A DNA stretch of 64,000 nt. It comes from Grifola frondosa. Taxonomy: Eukaryota > Basidiomycota > Agaricomycetes > Polyporales > Grifolaceae. This document shows, piece by piece, positions 49,895-60,603 of the stretch. The notes below the pieces were generated by a model that was not told where the DNA came from, did not search any database, and saw nothing but the letters and a program-made list of their open reading frames with translations. Positions within the stretch are counted from its first letter, which is position 1. Every line of letters starts with the position of its first letter. Location: the NCBI GenBank assembly GCA_001683735.1, contig LUGG01000005.1, positions 1,302,001 to 1,366,000 of the forward strand, in the 5' to 3' direction. The position numbers and the translations under genes are program-made.

Positions 49895-52135
49895 GTGATC
49901 TGCGTTGTATTCGGTGGGGTCCAACTCGTCACTCTTCCGACACAGCGTGCGTACAGACACCAAACCTTTCATACACACCATCGAAATATGCAACGACCGT
50001 ACAGGAGAAATCACACAAGTCAAGGACTCATTGACAGTGGAGCAATGGTTAGTGTAATGGATACCGGACTGTGGGAGCATGTTCGAAAGCGCCTTACACC
50101 AGCAGAACATTCGAAAAAGAACCTTCGAATGGCAAATGGAGACCTTGTCCCATCAGAAGGAGCTTGGTCTGGGCCCATTAAATTGGGAGGACTAACAGCA
50201 CTGGGAGTATTCGAGATCTTCCCGAGCGGAGGGTCATGGTCTTTTCTGATAGGAAAACCACTACTGGAGACATTCCGCACCAAACACGACTACAAAACTG
50301 ACACACTAATACTCCCGAAAGGCAAATCAACAATCACGCTAACAAACCAGTATGGACGCATGCCAGACACAAGCACGCTTAGAGTGGCAGGACTATTCAT
50401 AACTGTAGATGACAAGATGAGACGCATTCTGAACAAGCTCCATGATGAACTGACAATGCAGACAAGGCAATACCAGTCACATGCCACCCAGACAGATACA
50501 GAGACTCGAAGCATCACCCAGACCGCAAACGTCACAATAGACGCGAAGACATCCAATGTTGAAGATGAAACACACAGAGAAGTATTCCAAAACTGCCTTC
50601 AAGAACCAAATATTCACCCACAGTCCACAGGAATGAAGAAGTACAGAGTTACTATCAAAGAAATTCCAGAAGAAGACGATGTACAACCAACAGCCCGAGG
50701 ATCCACAATCCTAGAACACATTCAAGAGCCCCCGAATCAAGCCCCCGAAACAAGCCCAACACCCAAGATGACAACAATGACAATGACCCCACAGCCCCTT
50801 ACGAAGACACATCGACGCTCACATTCAGTAGGTATACGCATTGCGGGAAGACGAATACCGACACGATGATTTGAGAAGTTACGCAAACATGCAAGAGAAG
50901 ACCAGACATGGGCGAAATCCCACTAGACTACATAGACACAGAAGACCCAAACAACATCTTCACCAGACAGACAGACCCGTTCAATGCCAAGCATGTAGAA
51001 GCGATACTCAAAGCCGTACTCATTGGGACAGATCTCAGCGACGAGCAATGCAAAGAGGTAAGAAACACGATCCAAGAATACGCTGACTGTTTCGCACTCT
51101 CCGTCAGTGAAGTTACTCTGGTTCCGGGCACCATACACAAACTGAACGTTACCGAAGGCGCAACATTCTCAAGAAAGGTACACCAATGACCTTTAACGCC
51201 ACCGCAATGACAATACCTCCACAAGAAGATCCACAAATTGCTTGCCGCAGGTGTCATAGAAGCCTGCAACCCAAGCCAAGTGAAGTGCATCGCTCCAATC
51301 ACGCTCGCGAAGAAAGTACATGAAGGCGAGGGCCTCGCATTGGAAGAACTTCAACATCAAGTCAATGACCAATGCATTTTAGCAGGCTATGAACCAATCT
51401 TCAACCTTCCTCCGAGACCAGAATCCACTGACATACCAACCCCAACAGCCGGCAAACAGAAGTGGCGCATATGCCAAAATTTCGGAGACATTAACCGCAT
51501 CACAGAAATCGCACCGATGCCCCAAGGCGACATCCGAGCCAAGCAGCAAAGCATGAGCGGACATCGCTGGATATCCATATTCGATTTCACATCAGGGTTC
51601 TACGTGGTCACAATCCCAGAAGAGTCGAGGCCATACACCTGTTTTTACGTAGAAGGCCGAGGATACTTTTGGTGTATCAGGATGCCCTTCGGACTCACCG
51701 GCGCCCCGTCAACCTTTGCGCAACTAACAGTGATGCACCTCCATGACTTACTTGCCGATAACATGCTGACCTTGTTTGTCAATGATGGAGCAGCAGCAGG
51801 AGACACTTTTGAAGAAATGATGGATAAACTCCACAAGATTCTGAACCGAGTTCGCGAATCCAAGTTATCGCTTTCTCCCAGCAAGACTCGTCGATTTATG
51901 ACAGAAGCCATCTTCGCAGGTGCAAATGTAGGACCCAAAGGTGTAATGCCGGACCTTGCTAAGCTCACCACAGTCGTCAATTGGGAACAACCAGACAACG
52001 CACTGAATGTCGTCTCCTTTTTAGGTCTCACCAGTCACTTTCAGGACCTCATCCGAGGCTACTCCTGGATTGAAGGACCCCTACACGACCTTATTAAAGC
52101 AGTCAACGCACCAGCAGGATGTTCAAAGACAATGT
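49895..52135 (+). pseudogene. Gypsy pol remnant: protease and reverse transcriptase
   Basis: Retropepsin core GLIDSGAMVSVMDTGLW with the DSG triad (about 50025), then MANGDLVPSEGAW. A linker frame (50908-51189) leads into RT. The RT fingers/palm follow: LAAGVIEACNPSQVKCIAPI, KWRICQNFGDINRIT, WISIFDFTSGFYVV, IRMPFGLTGAPSTFAQL. The catalytic box reads LFVNDGAAAGD where family members have a V-D-D core, so the first Asp is Asn (AAT at 51781-51783). Two in-frame TGA (51187-51189, 51208-51210) replace expected Arg. The frame ends in KAVNAPAG just before 52136; RNase H and integrase are absent. Confidence 0.82.
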
Positions 52136-53645
52136 TGTCATGTATTTCCAGCGATCGGTATTAAACAACCACTACTTTTACCAAACAATCAAAAGACTAT
52201 CTGATGAGAGTAATATTTGTTTTATAGCGAGGGGTTATTTCCTAGAAATGACGGGTGCACCAAGCTTGACGGGGTTTCCTACTTTTCCGGACAGAGGCTC
52301 AGTCGAGTCCAGTTGTGAAAGCGTACTTTCTACTTTTCACAAGGATCACAATGCTCTGTGATTTCGTTCTACGGTGTTCGATTACTCGAAATATACCTAT
52401 GGGGACTAGAAACAATAGCAAGGCTTGACTTAAATAGCCTGCTCTGTCAGTACACTACAAACTTCCTACAAAGTCACTGCCTTGGTGCAGTACTTTGCTA
52501 CTACGACGAATTCCGCCTGGTGAATGGGGAAATGCTTCTGGACTTCTTTTCCAGAGACTTATACTCCTCAATCCACTCACAGGACAACTATCCAAACAAT
52601 AACAAACTCTTTCTTAACACTGCTCACCTGGTGCCTTTGCGACAGGGCTTCTGTCCTAACAAAGGTCTAACAACTAATCTGCCTAAACTTGCGCTCCCAA
52701 AGTCTCTTGCTTTGGCAAGCTAACAATCTAGGTCAGTAACTTCTGATCTTCTTTTCCTAACCTTGTGCTTCCAGAATCTCTTGTCTGGACAGTTGACAAT
52801 TTAGGTAACTTCCTTTGCGACAGAACTCTGTCCTAACAAAGGTCTTGACAATCTTCAACCTTTTGCCTGAACTTGCACTTCCAAAGTCTCTTGCTTTGGC
52901 AAGTTAACAATCCAGGTCAATACTTAGTAAGCAGATGGGCCTAGGTAATACTTCTGATGTGCCTCAAGTTAAGAGAAAGAATATAAATTGTGAGGGAGTG
53001 CTACTGAGGGAGGAATCGGGGGGGGGAAGAATATATTCGAATGATTTGGGCGATTTTTCGCTCGCCCTTATATACCCTCCTGAATCCTTCCATTCTATTC
53101 TATTCTATTCTATTCTATGGCTGACTAATCCCCTTCTTGCTTACCAATCCACTCCCAATGCTTACCAATCCACCAATTTTCCTGCTATGAATGGCTTTTG
53201 GAAGTTGCTGGAAGCATCTCTAACCTCTAGTACTTTCTGCACAGTTCTGTCTCCTTCTGGACAATTCTCCCAGGTTCTATAAGTTCCTAGGATGTTCTCC
53301 ATGATCCTATGTTATTCTGGAATCTGTCAGAATATTCTGGAAATTTCCTTGAGCTTCTGGATTATTCCAGGACATTCTGAAGTAGAAATTTCGATTAAAG
53401 TCCTTCTTTTGAAGACTGTAATCTTCTGGAAAGTTCCGAAACTTCTTCTCTGCTAGGTTATTCGGAATGTTCATGAATATGAAGCCACAGGTCTATTTGT
53501 CCATGTCACAGTTGCCACAGTGTCCATTTGCTGATCCAATCCAGATTATATGATATGGATTTGGTGAAATGTGCTGAGTAATGACAAATGTGTGCAAATA
53601 GAGAGGAATGGGATAAGTCTTTGCATAGCATAGATGTGTCCCTAA

Positions 53646-53975
53646 TTATCCTGCACTTTCTTTTGCAGCTTGCTTCTTTATCATTATTTTCTTCATCATG
53701 GAAACTCGCAAGGGTATGCTGTCTCGATGATGTGGTTTCCATCCTATCTTCTGACCAATCTGATAACTCCTTTTCTGCCATGCTCTCTTTCCTGCAGGTC
53801 TTTGTATTACCGGCTTGGGTGGGGGAGCGTAAAGGCCATCTTCTAATTCTTCATCAATATGCTCTTCTGATTTCTCACTTTCTTCTGCTATAGTCTCCTC
53901 TTCTAATGCGTTAGTGTCTTCATAAGTGACACTTTGAGAGAGAGGGTGTTCATATAGAGAACTGCTTGGAATCAT
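53646..53975 (-). CDS. Acidic/basic ORF inside the left arm, unknown
   Basis: 109 codons from MIPSSSLYEHPLSQSV, with an acidic stretch EEETIAEESEKSEEHIDEEL and a basic C terminus MMKKIMIKKQAAKESAG. Same ORF in the right arm (58394-58723) with a few amino-acid changes, so the frame has stayed open in both copies. No known family. Confidence 0.4.
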   Translation of the reverse strand: MIPSSSLYEHPLSQSVTYEDTNALEEETIAEESEKSEEHIDEELEDGLYAPPPKPVIQRPAGKRAWQKRSYQIGQKIGWKPHHRDSIPLRVSMMKKIMIKKQAAKESAG

Positions 53976-54351
53976 GACAGAAAGTTGGGAGTAACTGACA
54001 GTGGACGAAATAAATGAGGATATAATGACGAAATGTAATCGACATTGACCATATTCGTACATAGCCTTGTTGCTCGAAATTAATGGATATAGGTCATAAC
54101 ACGTGACATATTCTCGATATGGCTGACACTGTAATCCTCTTAATAAGTGACTAGCACTTGACTTTGCTGTCACCTAACATTGCCAATTGTGTCTACAATA
54201 GGTATGTTATAGGATTATTGGTGATAAGTATATCAATGAAATGTTGTGACTTTATAGTTGGAATAGATTTGATTCATATCGCAATACGTTTATTCCAACA
54301 GTCAGTTGCCTGCATAGTTTGCTCATCGTAACTAATTGAGCAAGCTACTGA

Positions 54352-54606
54352 TCAGCCATTTCGATTGATATAGTGTCCTTCTTTGAACTCTCTGCTGAAA
54401 CTCGCTACAACTTCATCGTTCATTCTCGGGCTGTTGCTGATGCACTCGACATCGGGGTTAGGCAAATTTGTCATGATATTCGAGTACTGGGATGACTTCG
54501 GAGTGATGGCCAATCGGTACATATCAGTTATCCTGACCGGTTCATTCTCTATCTCGGGGAGAGCTATCTCGAGCAACTTCTTCGGCGCATTACTAATGAT
54601 GACCAT
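54352..54606 (-). CDS. Short ORF inside the left arm, unknown
   Basis: 84 codons, MVIISNAPKKLLEIALPEIE start. The protein is identical to that of 57761-58015 in the other arm. Alternating hydrophobic and charged residues suggest a folded domain; function unknown. Confidence 0.4.
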   Translation of the reverse strand: MVIISNAPKKLLEIALPEIENEPVRITDMYRLAITPKSSQYSNIMTNLPNPDVECISNSPRMNDEVVASFSREFKEGHYINRNG

Positions 54607-54923
54607 GTCCCTCTCCGCACATTATTCAATCTGCGACATTTCCACACTCAGTTTCCACGATTATATCGCAAATGCCTTTATGTGATTCGGTGCCTTGGTA
54701 CATCCCATCTCTTGACTACTATATTTAGGGAGGATGAGGATTTCTTTTGGGCCTGAAGAAGTAGTATAGATCTGATTCTGTGTAGTACTTCTTTTTGTAG
54801 GATTACTGGAATATTGACATCCTTTCCTAATGGGTATGAGATGCTAGTGGTGCCAGACTTGAGATGTGCTGATCAATGGTCACATTGCCATGTTCGAGTA
54901 CCAATCCATTTTGGTGCACGACA

Positions 54924-57443
54924 ACGTACTGACGTCTCATGCAAAACCACAAGCCCATTCAGTCATCTGACCTGTTGTTAACAGTCAGCCAGTGCTCGGA
55001 GAACCCTGTTTTCACAGCGGAGCTGGTCCCGGCCGGGGTTGTATAATTTTCTGTAATCATGAATGAGCCGGAGCATGAGTTCTGGCTGTGGTAACAGGCC
55101 AGCCAATATTGGTCCGGAGTGCTAATCCGAGCATGCACCTGGGAGCAGACACCCAGCCGGAGTGATTATATCCTGCCACACAACACCAGCTGGATGCTTA
55201 ACTAGCAGTCCGGCTGGATGTATTGGCGCAGTAAACATATCGCGGATTTCAGGCACCATCTAAAGAGGTGGAATTCATGCACAGCCCTTATTGAACATCA
55301 TTGACATATCTACACAATATGTGGGGTAAGATGATTAACTCCGAGTAGTTCTGTGGTTGTCATTCTGGAGATATCTCTGCATGCAGAGGTACGTCACCGG
55401 AGGAGGTCTCCGAATGCATCCATTGAGAATGGTGAGCGAATAGGAGATGGTTGTGGAGTTAATGAGGAGATTCGTTTGAGCTCATGACCCACAATAACTT
55501 TTGACAGAGTTAGATGGACAGTAATGTGTCTATGCGGAGATTACATGTTGCCTCCACTCCAGATTAAAGTCGTGCAGACTGCAGTATTGTCAAAGTCTGA
55601 ATATGTCCACAAAAGACTCGGTACTCGCATTGCTCCGGACATATTGTCCGGAGCAGAATAGTGGATCCTAACCTTAACCTTCCACAAAGCAATGCTAGCC
55701 CTGGTGATTATGCAGTACACAAACACTGTTACAGACATTGTGTATACGGAGTTCACTCTGATGAGGCTTAGAATGACGAAGCATGTTGTGTTTATAGTGA
55801 AGTCCACATTGTGGTCAAGACAATGACACCTCGGAGTTGCGTAACTCCGGATAGCCTTCACCAGAGTACAATTGCCGATTACAGCTATTATATACCAATC
55901 TAACCAACCTCTAACCTAGAACTGTTGATCCTAGCCCTAACCCCCACTATGACACCCTTGTCTCGGAGTGCGATGTACATTGATTAGCGATAATCACCCC
56001 AACCGGAGTTACCAAACCATTCATAACAAAAGTAGCACTATAAACATTGATTGTGCATTGATGCATTGATTGGACTTGCAAAATAGATAGGACACCTTCG
56101 TATTTGTTATGTGTAACAAGCATACCATTTCAAAGAGGAATATCAGAGATAGATCGCATATCACAGCGGAGATGTTTGCTTCAGGCTATGGACATACCCA
56201 AGGCCCTTGCACTTGGGCTTAAAATTGGGCTTAAAATTGCGAGTCAAGTCCACAAGTGGTTCAACATCTAAATCACACTGCCATGACTGACAGCTTCTGT
56301 TACTCCGGACATCCAGATTGGAGTACAATTGCGAAAACATCAGGGATAGTAGAACTAGCTGGAGTTTGGAAAGGCACCATGACTAAGTGGTGCAGTCAAG
56401 ACATAGATATTCTTCTTGCTGAATTCCGAAGAGAACTATCAGAGATACCTGCGATATCGCATCGGAGTTGCTTGCCACATTACATAATCACATTAAGGAG
56501 CAAACGCGCGGAGTTGTTTATTCACACAAAATTCATCAAAACTATGCACGGAGTCATACTCCGAGCATGCTCCACTGATTCAGTTCTGACAGACAGCTAA
56601 AGTTCATTGGTGCACACTACAAGTACATCAGAGAGACGAAGCGAAGAGAAACAACAGAAGAGAACACACATGTATCAACCAAGACTGGGGAGCGAACAGC
56701 GGAAAGCAACAGCGGAGAGAACAAGCATACGACTACAATATTGTTCTTGATAGAGACTAAGCCTGAGGCGCAGGCGGAGAAGGCGACAGAGGCCAATGAA
56801 GCACGTGAGATGGCCCCGGTTTCATCCCCGGCGTCGGAGACGATGCGGGGTCACTCTCGCTGCCGGAGTCGCTCATTGCAATGGTGGGGAACACTAACCT
56901 CCCCTGCCTCTCTGGCGTGACCATTGTCACATCATCCCATGCCCTGGCGGTCTCCTGGTATAACATGAACAGTTGCGACCCTGTCGATCTGTCGGACCTG
57001 GCCGTCCACCCGGAGCTTACAGATGAGATGGAGCGAGCGGGGGATGTCGCACCCGCACCATCACCTTGATGTTCAGCTGGGGGTGCCGCTCCGCCTGTCG
57101 GAGCAGGACCCTGCGCCGCAGGCTCCACGGCCGCTCCAATAGGGACACCTTGGACCGGCGCAGTCTGCTGGGGGGTGTAAACCCTGAAGGGCACAGTGGG
57201 GATGGGCGGTGCTTCCATTCCACCCGGAGGTGGCTGTGGTGTTTGTGCGCCAGAGCCCGGAGGTCCTTCTCCTGCAGGACTGAGGTGCTGTGTTCAAATG
57301 GTGGGTTTGGCAGCGGAGTGGATGTCGAAAGGACTCACCCTGGTTCGGAGATTTGCAAATACCAGGTTAACCGCATGGCCGAGGTGGACGCTGAACATAA
57401 TGCCTGCTGCCCCGGTGAGAGAGCCATCGGGCTGCATACCCGC
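54924..57443. other. Spacer between the inverted arms
   Basis: AT-rich DNA with repeated cggagt/actccg and tccggac/gtccgga motifs on both strands (for example near 55113, 55156, 55640, 55998, 56305). No reverse transcriptase, transposase or integrase motif was found. The last 230 bp before 57444 end in acccgc, as does the sequence before the LTR at 45911 (gcacccgc). Confidence 0.5.
56757..57218 (-). CDS. Pro/Ser/Ala-rich ORF in the spacer
   Basis: 153 codons from ATG at 57218 to TAG at 56757. Pro/Ala-rich start (MEAPPIPTVPFRVYTPQQ), then SSVSSGWTARSDRSTGSQLF and LYQETARAWDDVTMV, then a Ser/Asp/Pro tail. GC-rich compared with its surroundings. It could be the N terminus of a retroelement gag or a captured host exon; no family recognised. 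Confidence 0.4.
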   Translation of the reverse strand: MEAPPIPTVPFRVYTPQQTAPVQGVPIGAAVEPAAQGPAPTGGAAPPAEHQGDGAGATSPARSISSVSSGWTARSDRSTGSQLFMLYQETARAWDDVTMVTPERQGRLVFPTIAMSDSGSESDPASSPTPGMKPGPSHVLHWPLSPSPPAPQA

Positions 57444-57760
57444 TGTCGTGCACCAAAATGGATTGGTACTCGAACATGGCAATGTGACCATTGATCAGCA
57501 CATCTCAAGTCTGGCACCACTAGCATCTCATACCCATTAGGAAAGGATGTCAATATTCCAGTAATCCTACAAAAAGAAGTACTACACAGAATCAGATCTA
57601 TACTACTTCTTCAGGCCCAAAAGAAATCCTCATCCTCCCTAAATATAGTAGTCAAGAGATGGGATGTACCAAGGCACCGAATCACATAAAGGCATTTGCG
57701 ATATAATCGTGGAAACTGAGTGTGGAAATGTCGCAGATTGAATAATGTGCGGAGAGGGAC

Positions 57761-58015
57761 ATGGTCATCATTAGTAATGCGCCGAAGAAGTTGCTCGAGA
57801 TAGCTCTCCCCGAGATAGAGAATGAACCGGTCAGGATAACTGATATGTACCGATTGGCCATCACTCCGAAGTCATCCCAGTACTCGAATATCATGACAAA
57901 TTTGCCTAACCCCGATGTCGAGTGCATCAGCAACAGCCCGAGAATGAACGATGAAGTTGTAGCGAGTTTCAGCAGAGAGTTCAAAGAAGGACACTATATC
58001 AATCGAAATGGCTGA
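57761..58015 (+). CDS. Short ORF inside the right arm, unknown
   Basis: 84 codons, protein identical to the copy at 54352-54606. It contains IENEPVRITDMYRLAITPKS and NLPNPDVECISNSP. No recognised family; its intact state in both arms may only reflect recent duplication. Confidence 0.4.
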   Translation: MVIISNAPKKLLEIALPEIENEPVRITDMYRLAITPKSSQYSNIMTNLPNPDVECISNSPRMNDEVVASFSREFKEGHYINRNG

Positions 58016-58393
58016 TCAGTAGCTTGCTCAATTAGTTACGATGAGCAAACTATGCAGGCAACTGACTGTTGGAATAAACGTATTGCGATATGAATCAAAT
58101 CTATTCCAACTATAAAGTCAACAACATTTCATTGATATACTTATCACCAATAATCCTATAACATACCTATTGTAGACACAATTGGCAATGTTAGGTGACA
58201 GCAAAGTCAAGTGCTAGTCACTTATTAAGAGGATTATGCAGTGTCAGCCATATCGAGAATATGTCACGTGTTATGACCTATATCCATTAATTTCGAGCAA
58301 CAAGGCTATGTACGAATATGGTTAATGTCGATTACATTTCGTCATTATATCCTCATTTATTTCGTCCACTGTCAGTTACTCCCAACTTTTGTC

Positions 58394-58723
58394 ATGATTC
58401 CAAGCAGTTCTCTATATGAACACCCTCTCTCTCAAAGTGTCACTTATGAAGACACTAACGCATTAGAAGAGGAAACTATATCAGAAGAAAGTGAGAAATC
58501 AGAAGAGCATATTGATGAAGAATTAGAAGATGGCCTTTACGCTCCCCCACCCAAGCTGGTAATGCAAAGACCTGCAGGAAAGAGAGCATGGCAGAAAAGG
58601 AGTTATCAGATTGGTCAGAAGATAGGATGGCAACCACATCATCGAGACAGCATACCCTTGCAAGTTTCCATGATGAAGAAAATAATGATAAAGAAGCAAG
58701 CTGCAAAAGAAAGTGCAGGATAA
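58394..58723 (+). CDS. Acidic/basic ORF inside the right arm, unknown
   Basis: Counterpart of 53646-53975; differences include A/S, P/L, I/M, K/Q and R/Q, showing the arms are not perfect copies. Acidic middle, Lys-rich end. Confidence 0.4.
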   Translation: MIPSSSLYEHPLSQSVTYEDTNALEEETISEESEKSEEHIDEELEDGLYAPPPKLVMQRPAGKRAWQKRSYQIGQKIGWQPHHRDSIPLQVSMMKKIMIKKQAAKESAG

Positions 58724-60262
58724 TTAGGGACACATCTATGCTATGCAAAGACTTATCCCATTCCTCTCTATTTGCACACATTTGTCATTACTCAGCACAT
58801 TTGCCAAATCCATATCATATAATCTGGATTGGATCAGCAAATGGACACTGTGGCAACTGTGACATGGACAAATAGACCTGTGGCTTCATATTCATGAACA
58901 TTCTGGAATAACCTAGCAGAGAAGAAGTTTCTGGAACTTTCCAGAAGATTACAGTCTTCAAAAGAAGGACTTTAATCGAAATTTCTACTTCCGAATATCC
59001 TGGAATAATCCAGAAGCTCAAGGAAATTTCCAGAATATTCTGACAGATTCCAAAATAACATAGGATCATGGAGAACATCCTAGGAACTTATAGAACCTGG
59101 GAGAATTGTCCAGAAGGAGACAGAACTATGCAGAAAGTACTAGTAGGTTAGAGATGCTTCCAGCAACTTCCAAAAGCCATTCATAGCAGGAAAATTGGTG
59201 GATTGGTAAGCATTGGGAGTGGATTGGTAAGCAAGAAGGGGATTAGTCAGCCATAGAATAGAATAGAATAGAATAGAATGGAAGGATTCAGGAGGGTATA
59301 TAAGGGCGAGCGAAAAATCGCCCAAATCATTCGAATATATTCTTCCCCCCCCCCGATTCCTCCCTCAGTAGCACTCCCTCACAATTTATATTCTTTCTCT
59401 TAACTTGAGGCACATCAGAAGTATTACCTAGGCCCATCTGCTTACTAAGTATTGACCTGGATTGTTAACTTGCCAAAGCAAGAGACTTTGGAAGTGCAAG
59501 TTCAGGCAAAAGGTTGAAGATTGTCAAGACCTTTGTTAGGACAGAGTTCTGTCGCAAAGGAAGTTACCTAAATTGTCAACTGTCCAGACAAGAGATTCTG
59601 GAAGCACAAGGTTAGGAAAAGAAGATCAGAAGTTACTGACCTAGATTGTTAGCTTGCCAAAGCAAGAGACTTTGGGAGCGCAAGTTTAGGCAGATTAGTT
59701 GTTAGACCTTTGTTAGGACAGAAGCCCTGTCGCAAAGGCACCAGGTGAGCAGTGTTAAGAAAGAGTTTGTTATTGTTTGGATAGTTGTCCTGTGAGTGGA
59801 TTGAGGAGTATAAGTCTCTGGAAAAGAAGTCCAGAAGCATTTCCCCATTCACCAGGCGGAATTCGTCGTAGTAGCAAAGTACTGCACCAAGGCAGTGACT
59901 TTGTAGGAAGTTTGTAGTGTACTGACAGAGCAGGCTATTTAAGTCAAGCCTTGCTATTGTTTCTAGTCCCCATAGGTATATTTCGAGTAATCGAACACCG
60001 TAGAACGAAATCACAGAGCATTGTGATCCTTGTGAAAAGTAGAAAGTACGCTTTCACAACTGGACTCGACTGAGCCTCTGTCCGGAAAAGTAGGAAACCC
60101 CGTCAAGCTTGGTGCACCCATCATTTCTAGGAAATAACCCCTTGCTATAAAACAAATATTACTCTCGTCAGATAGTCTTTTGATTGTTTGGTAAAAGTAG
60201 TGGTTGTTTAATACCGATCGCTGAAAATACACGACAGCGGCCACTATGAAGAATATAACCAT

Positions 60263-60475
60263 GCCCCTTGTGGGTAGAGTAGAGACAGCTACTCTCAAGT
60301 ATGCGACCGTGCCCTTGTGGATAGAGTAGAGATGGCTACTCTCAAAATACGACCATGCCTGATGGCAGAGTAGAGGCAGCTACTCTCAAGTATGCGATTG
60401 TGCCCCCTGTGGGTAGAGTAGAGATGGCTACTCTCAAAAATACGATCATGCCTGATATAGGCAGAGTAAAGACCA
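60263..60475. repeat. Tandem repeat, unit about 47 bp, about 4.5 copies
   Basis: Units share gtgggtagagtagaga, then gctactctcaa and tacgaccatgcc-like blocks. They directly follow the right arm and precede the Helitron. Confidence 0.75.
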
Positions 60476-60603
60476 CCATTATTATAAATGCAACCAAGGA
60501 TTCATATATAGAACAGAGATAATGATGTATTTCACTAGGGATGAGGTTATCGCTCAATATTGTCTATATCACGTGAACAGATATAGCCGATTGTAATGAT
60601 AAT

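Larger units (their letters stand above)
45911..52135 (+). mobile_element. Ty3/gypsy LTR retrotransposon, 3'-truncated
   Basis: Layout: 5' LTR 45911-47942, gag 48065-49642, protease 49895-50869, RT 51238-52135. RNase H, integrase and the 3' LTR are missing: the pol frame stops exactly where the inverted LTR-like arm begins at 52136. Domain order PR-RT and the VGPKGVMPDLAKL then FLGLTSHFQDLIRGY region after RT are Ty3/gypsy features. Confidence 0.8.
52136..54923 (-). repeat. LTR-like arm, left copy, minus orientation
   Basis: Read on the minus strand it begins TGTCGTGCACCAAAATGG and ends GAAATACATGACA. It contains a TATA box (tatataag, minus strand, 53068-53075), a pentanucleotide run (ttcta)n at about 53091-53118 and the LTR-end blocks shared with 45911-47942. 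It interrupts the gypsy pol frame. Confidence 0.85.
52136..60237. mobile_element. 8.1-kb inverted-repeat composite structure
   Basis: Left arm 52136-54923 and right arm 57444-60237 are reverse complements over their whole length (2788 and 2794 bp), separated by 54924-57443. The outer edges are the LTR 3' ends and the inner edges the LTR 5' ends. No matching target-site duplication was found at the outer junctions (caatgt and gcggcc). Confidence 0.85.
57444..60237 (+). repeat. LTR-like arm, right copy, plus orientation
   Basis: Begins TGTCGTGCACCAAAATGG, ends aaaatacacgaca. The adjoining ccgc and gcgg extend the terminal inverted repeat to CCGCTGTCGTG/CACGACAGCGG. A TATA box tatataag lies at 59297-59304, (atagaa)-type pentanucleotide repeats at about 59258-59280, a C10 run near 59345, and three related about 110-bp units (59460-59740) with ccaaagcaagagactttgg-like cores. 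Confidence 0.85.

Noticed and set aside
52358..52723. 121-codon frame in the left arm (same at 59649-60014 in the right arm)
   Set aside because: It runs across the transcribed LTR end in the antisense direction and lacks motifs; identity between copies follows from the arm duplication.
60263..60475. CRISPR-like array of short repeats
   Set aside because: Units are adjacent and diverged without unique spacers, and the host is a fungus; an ordinary tandem repeat.
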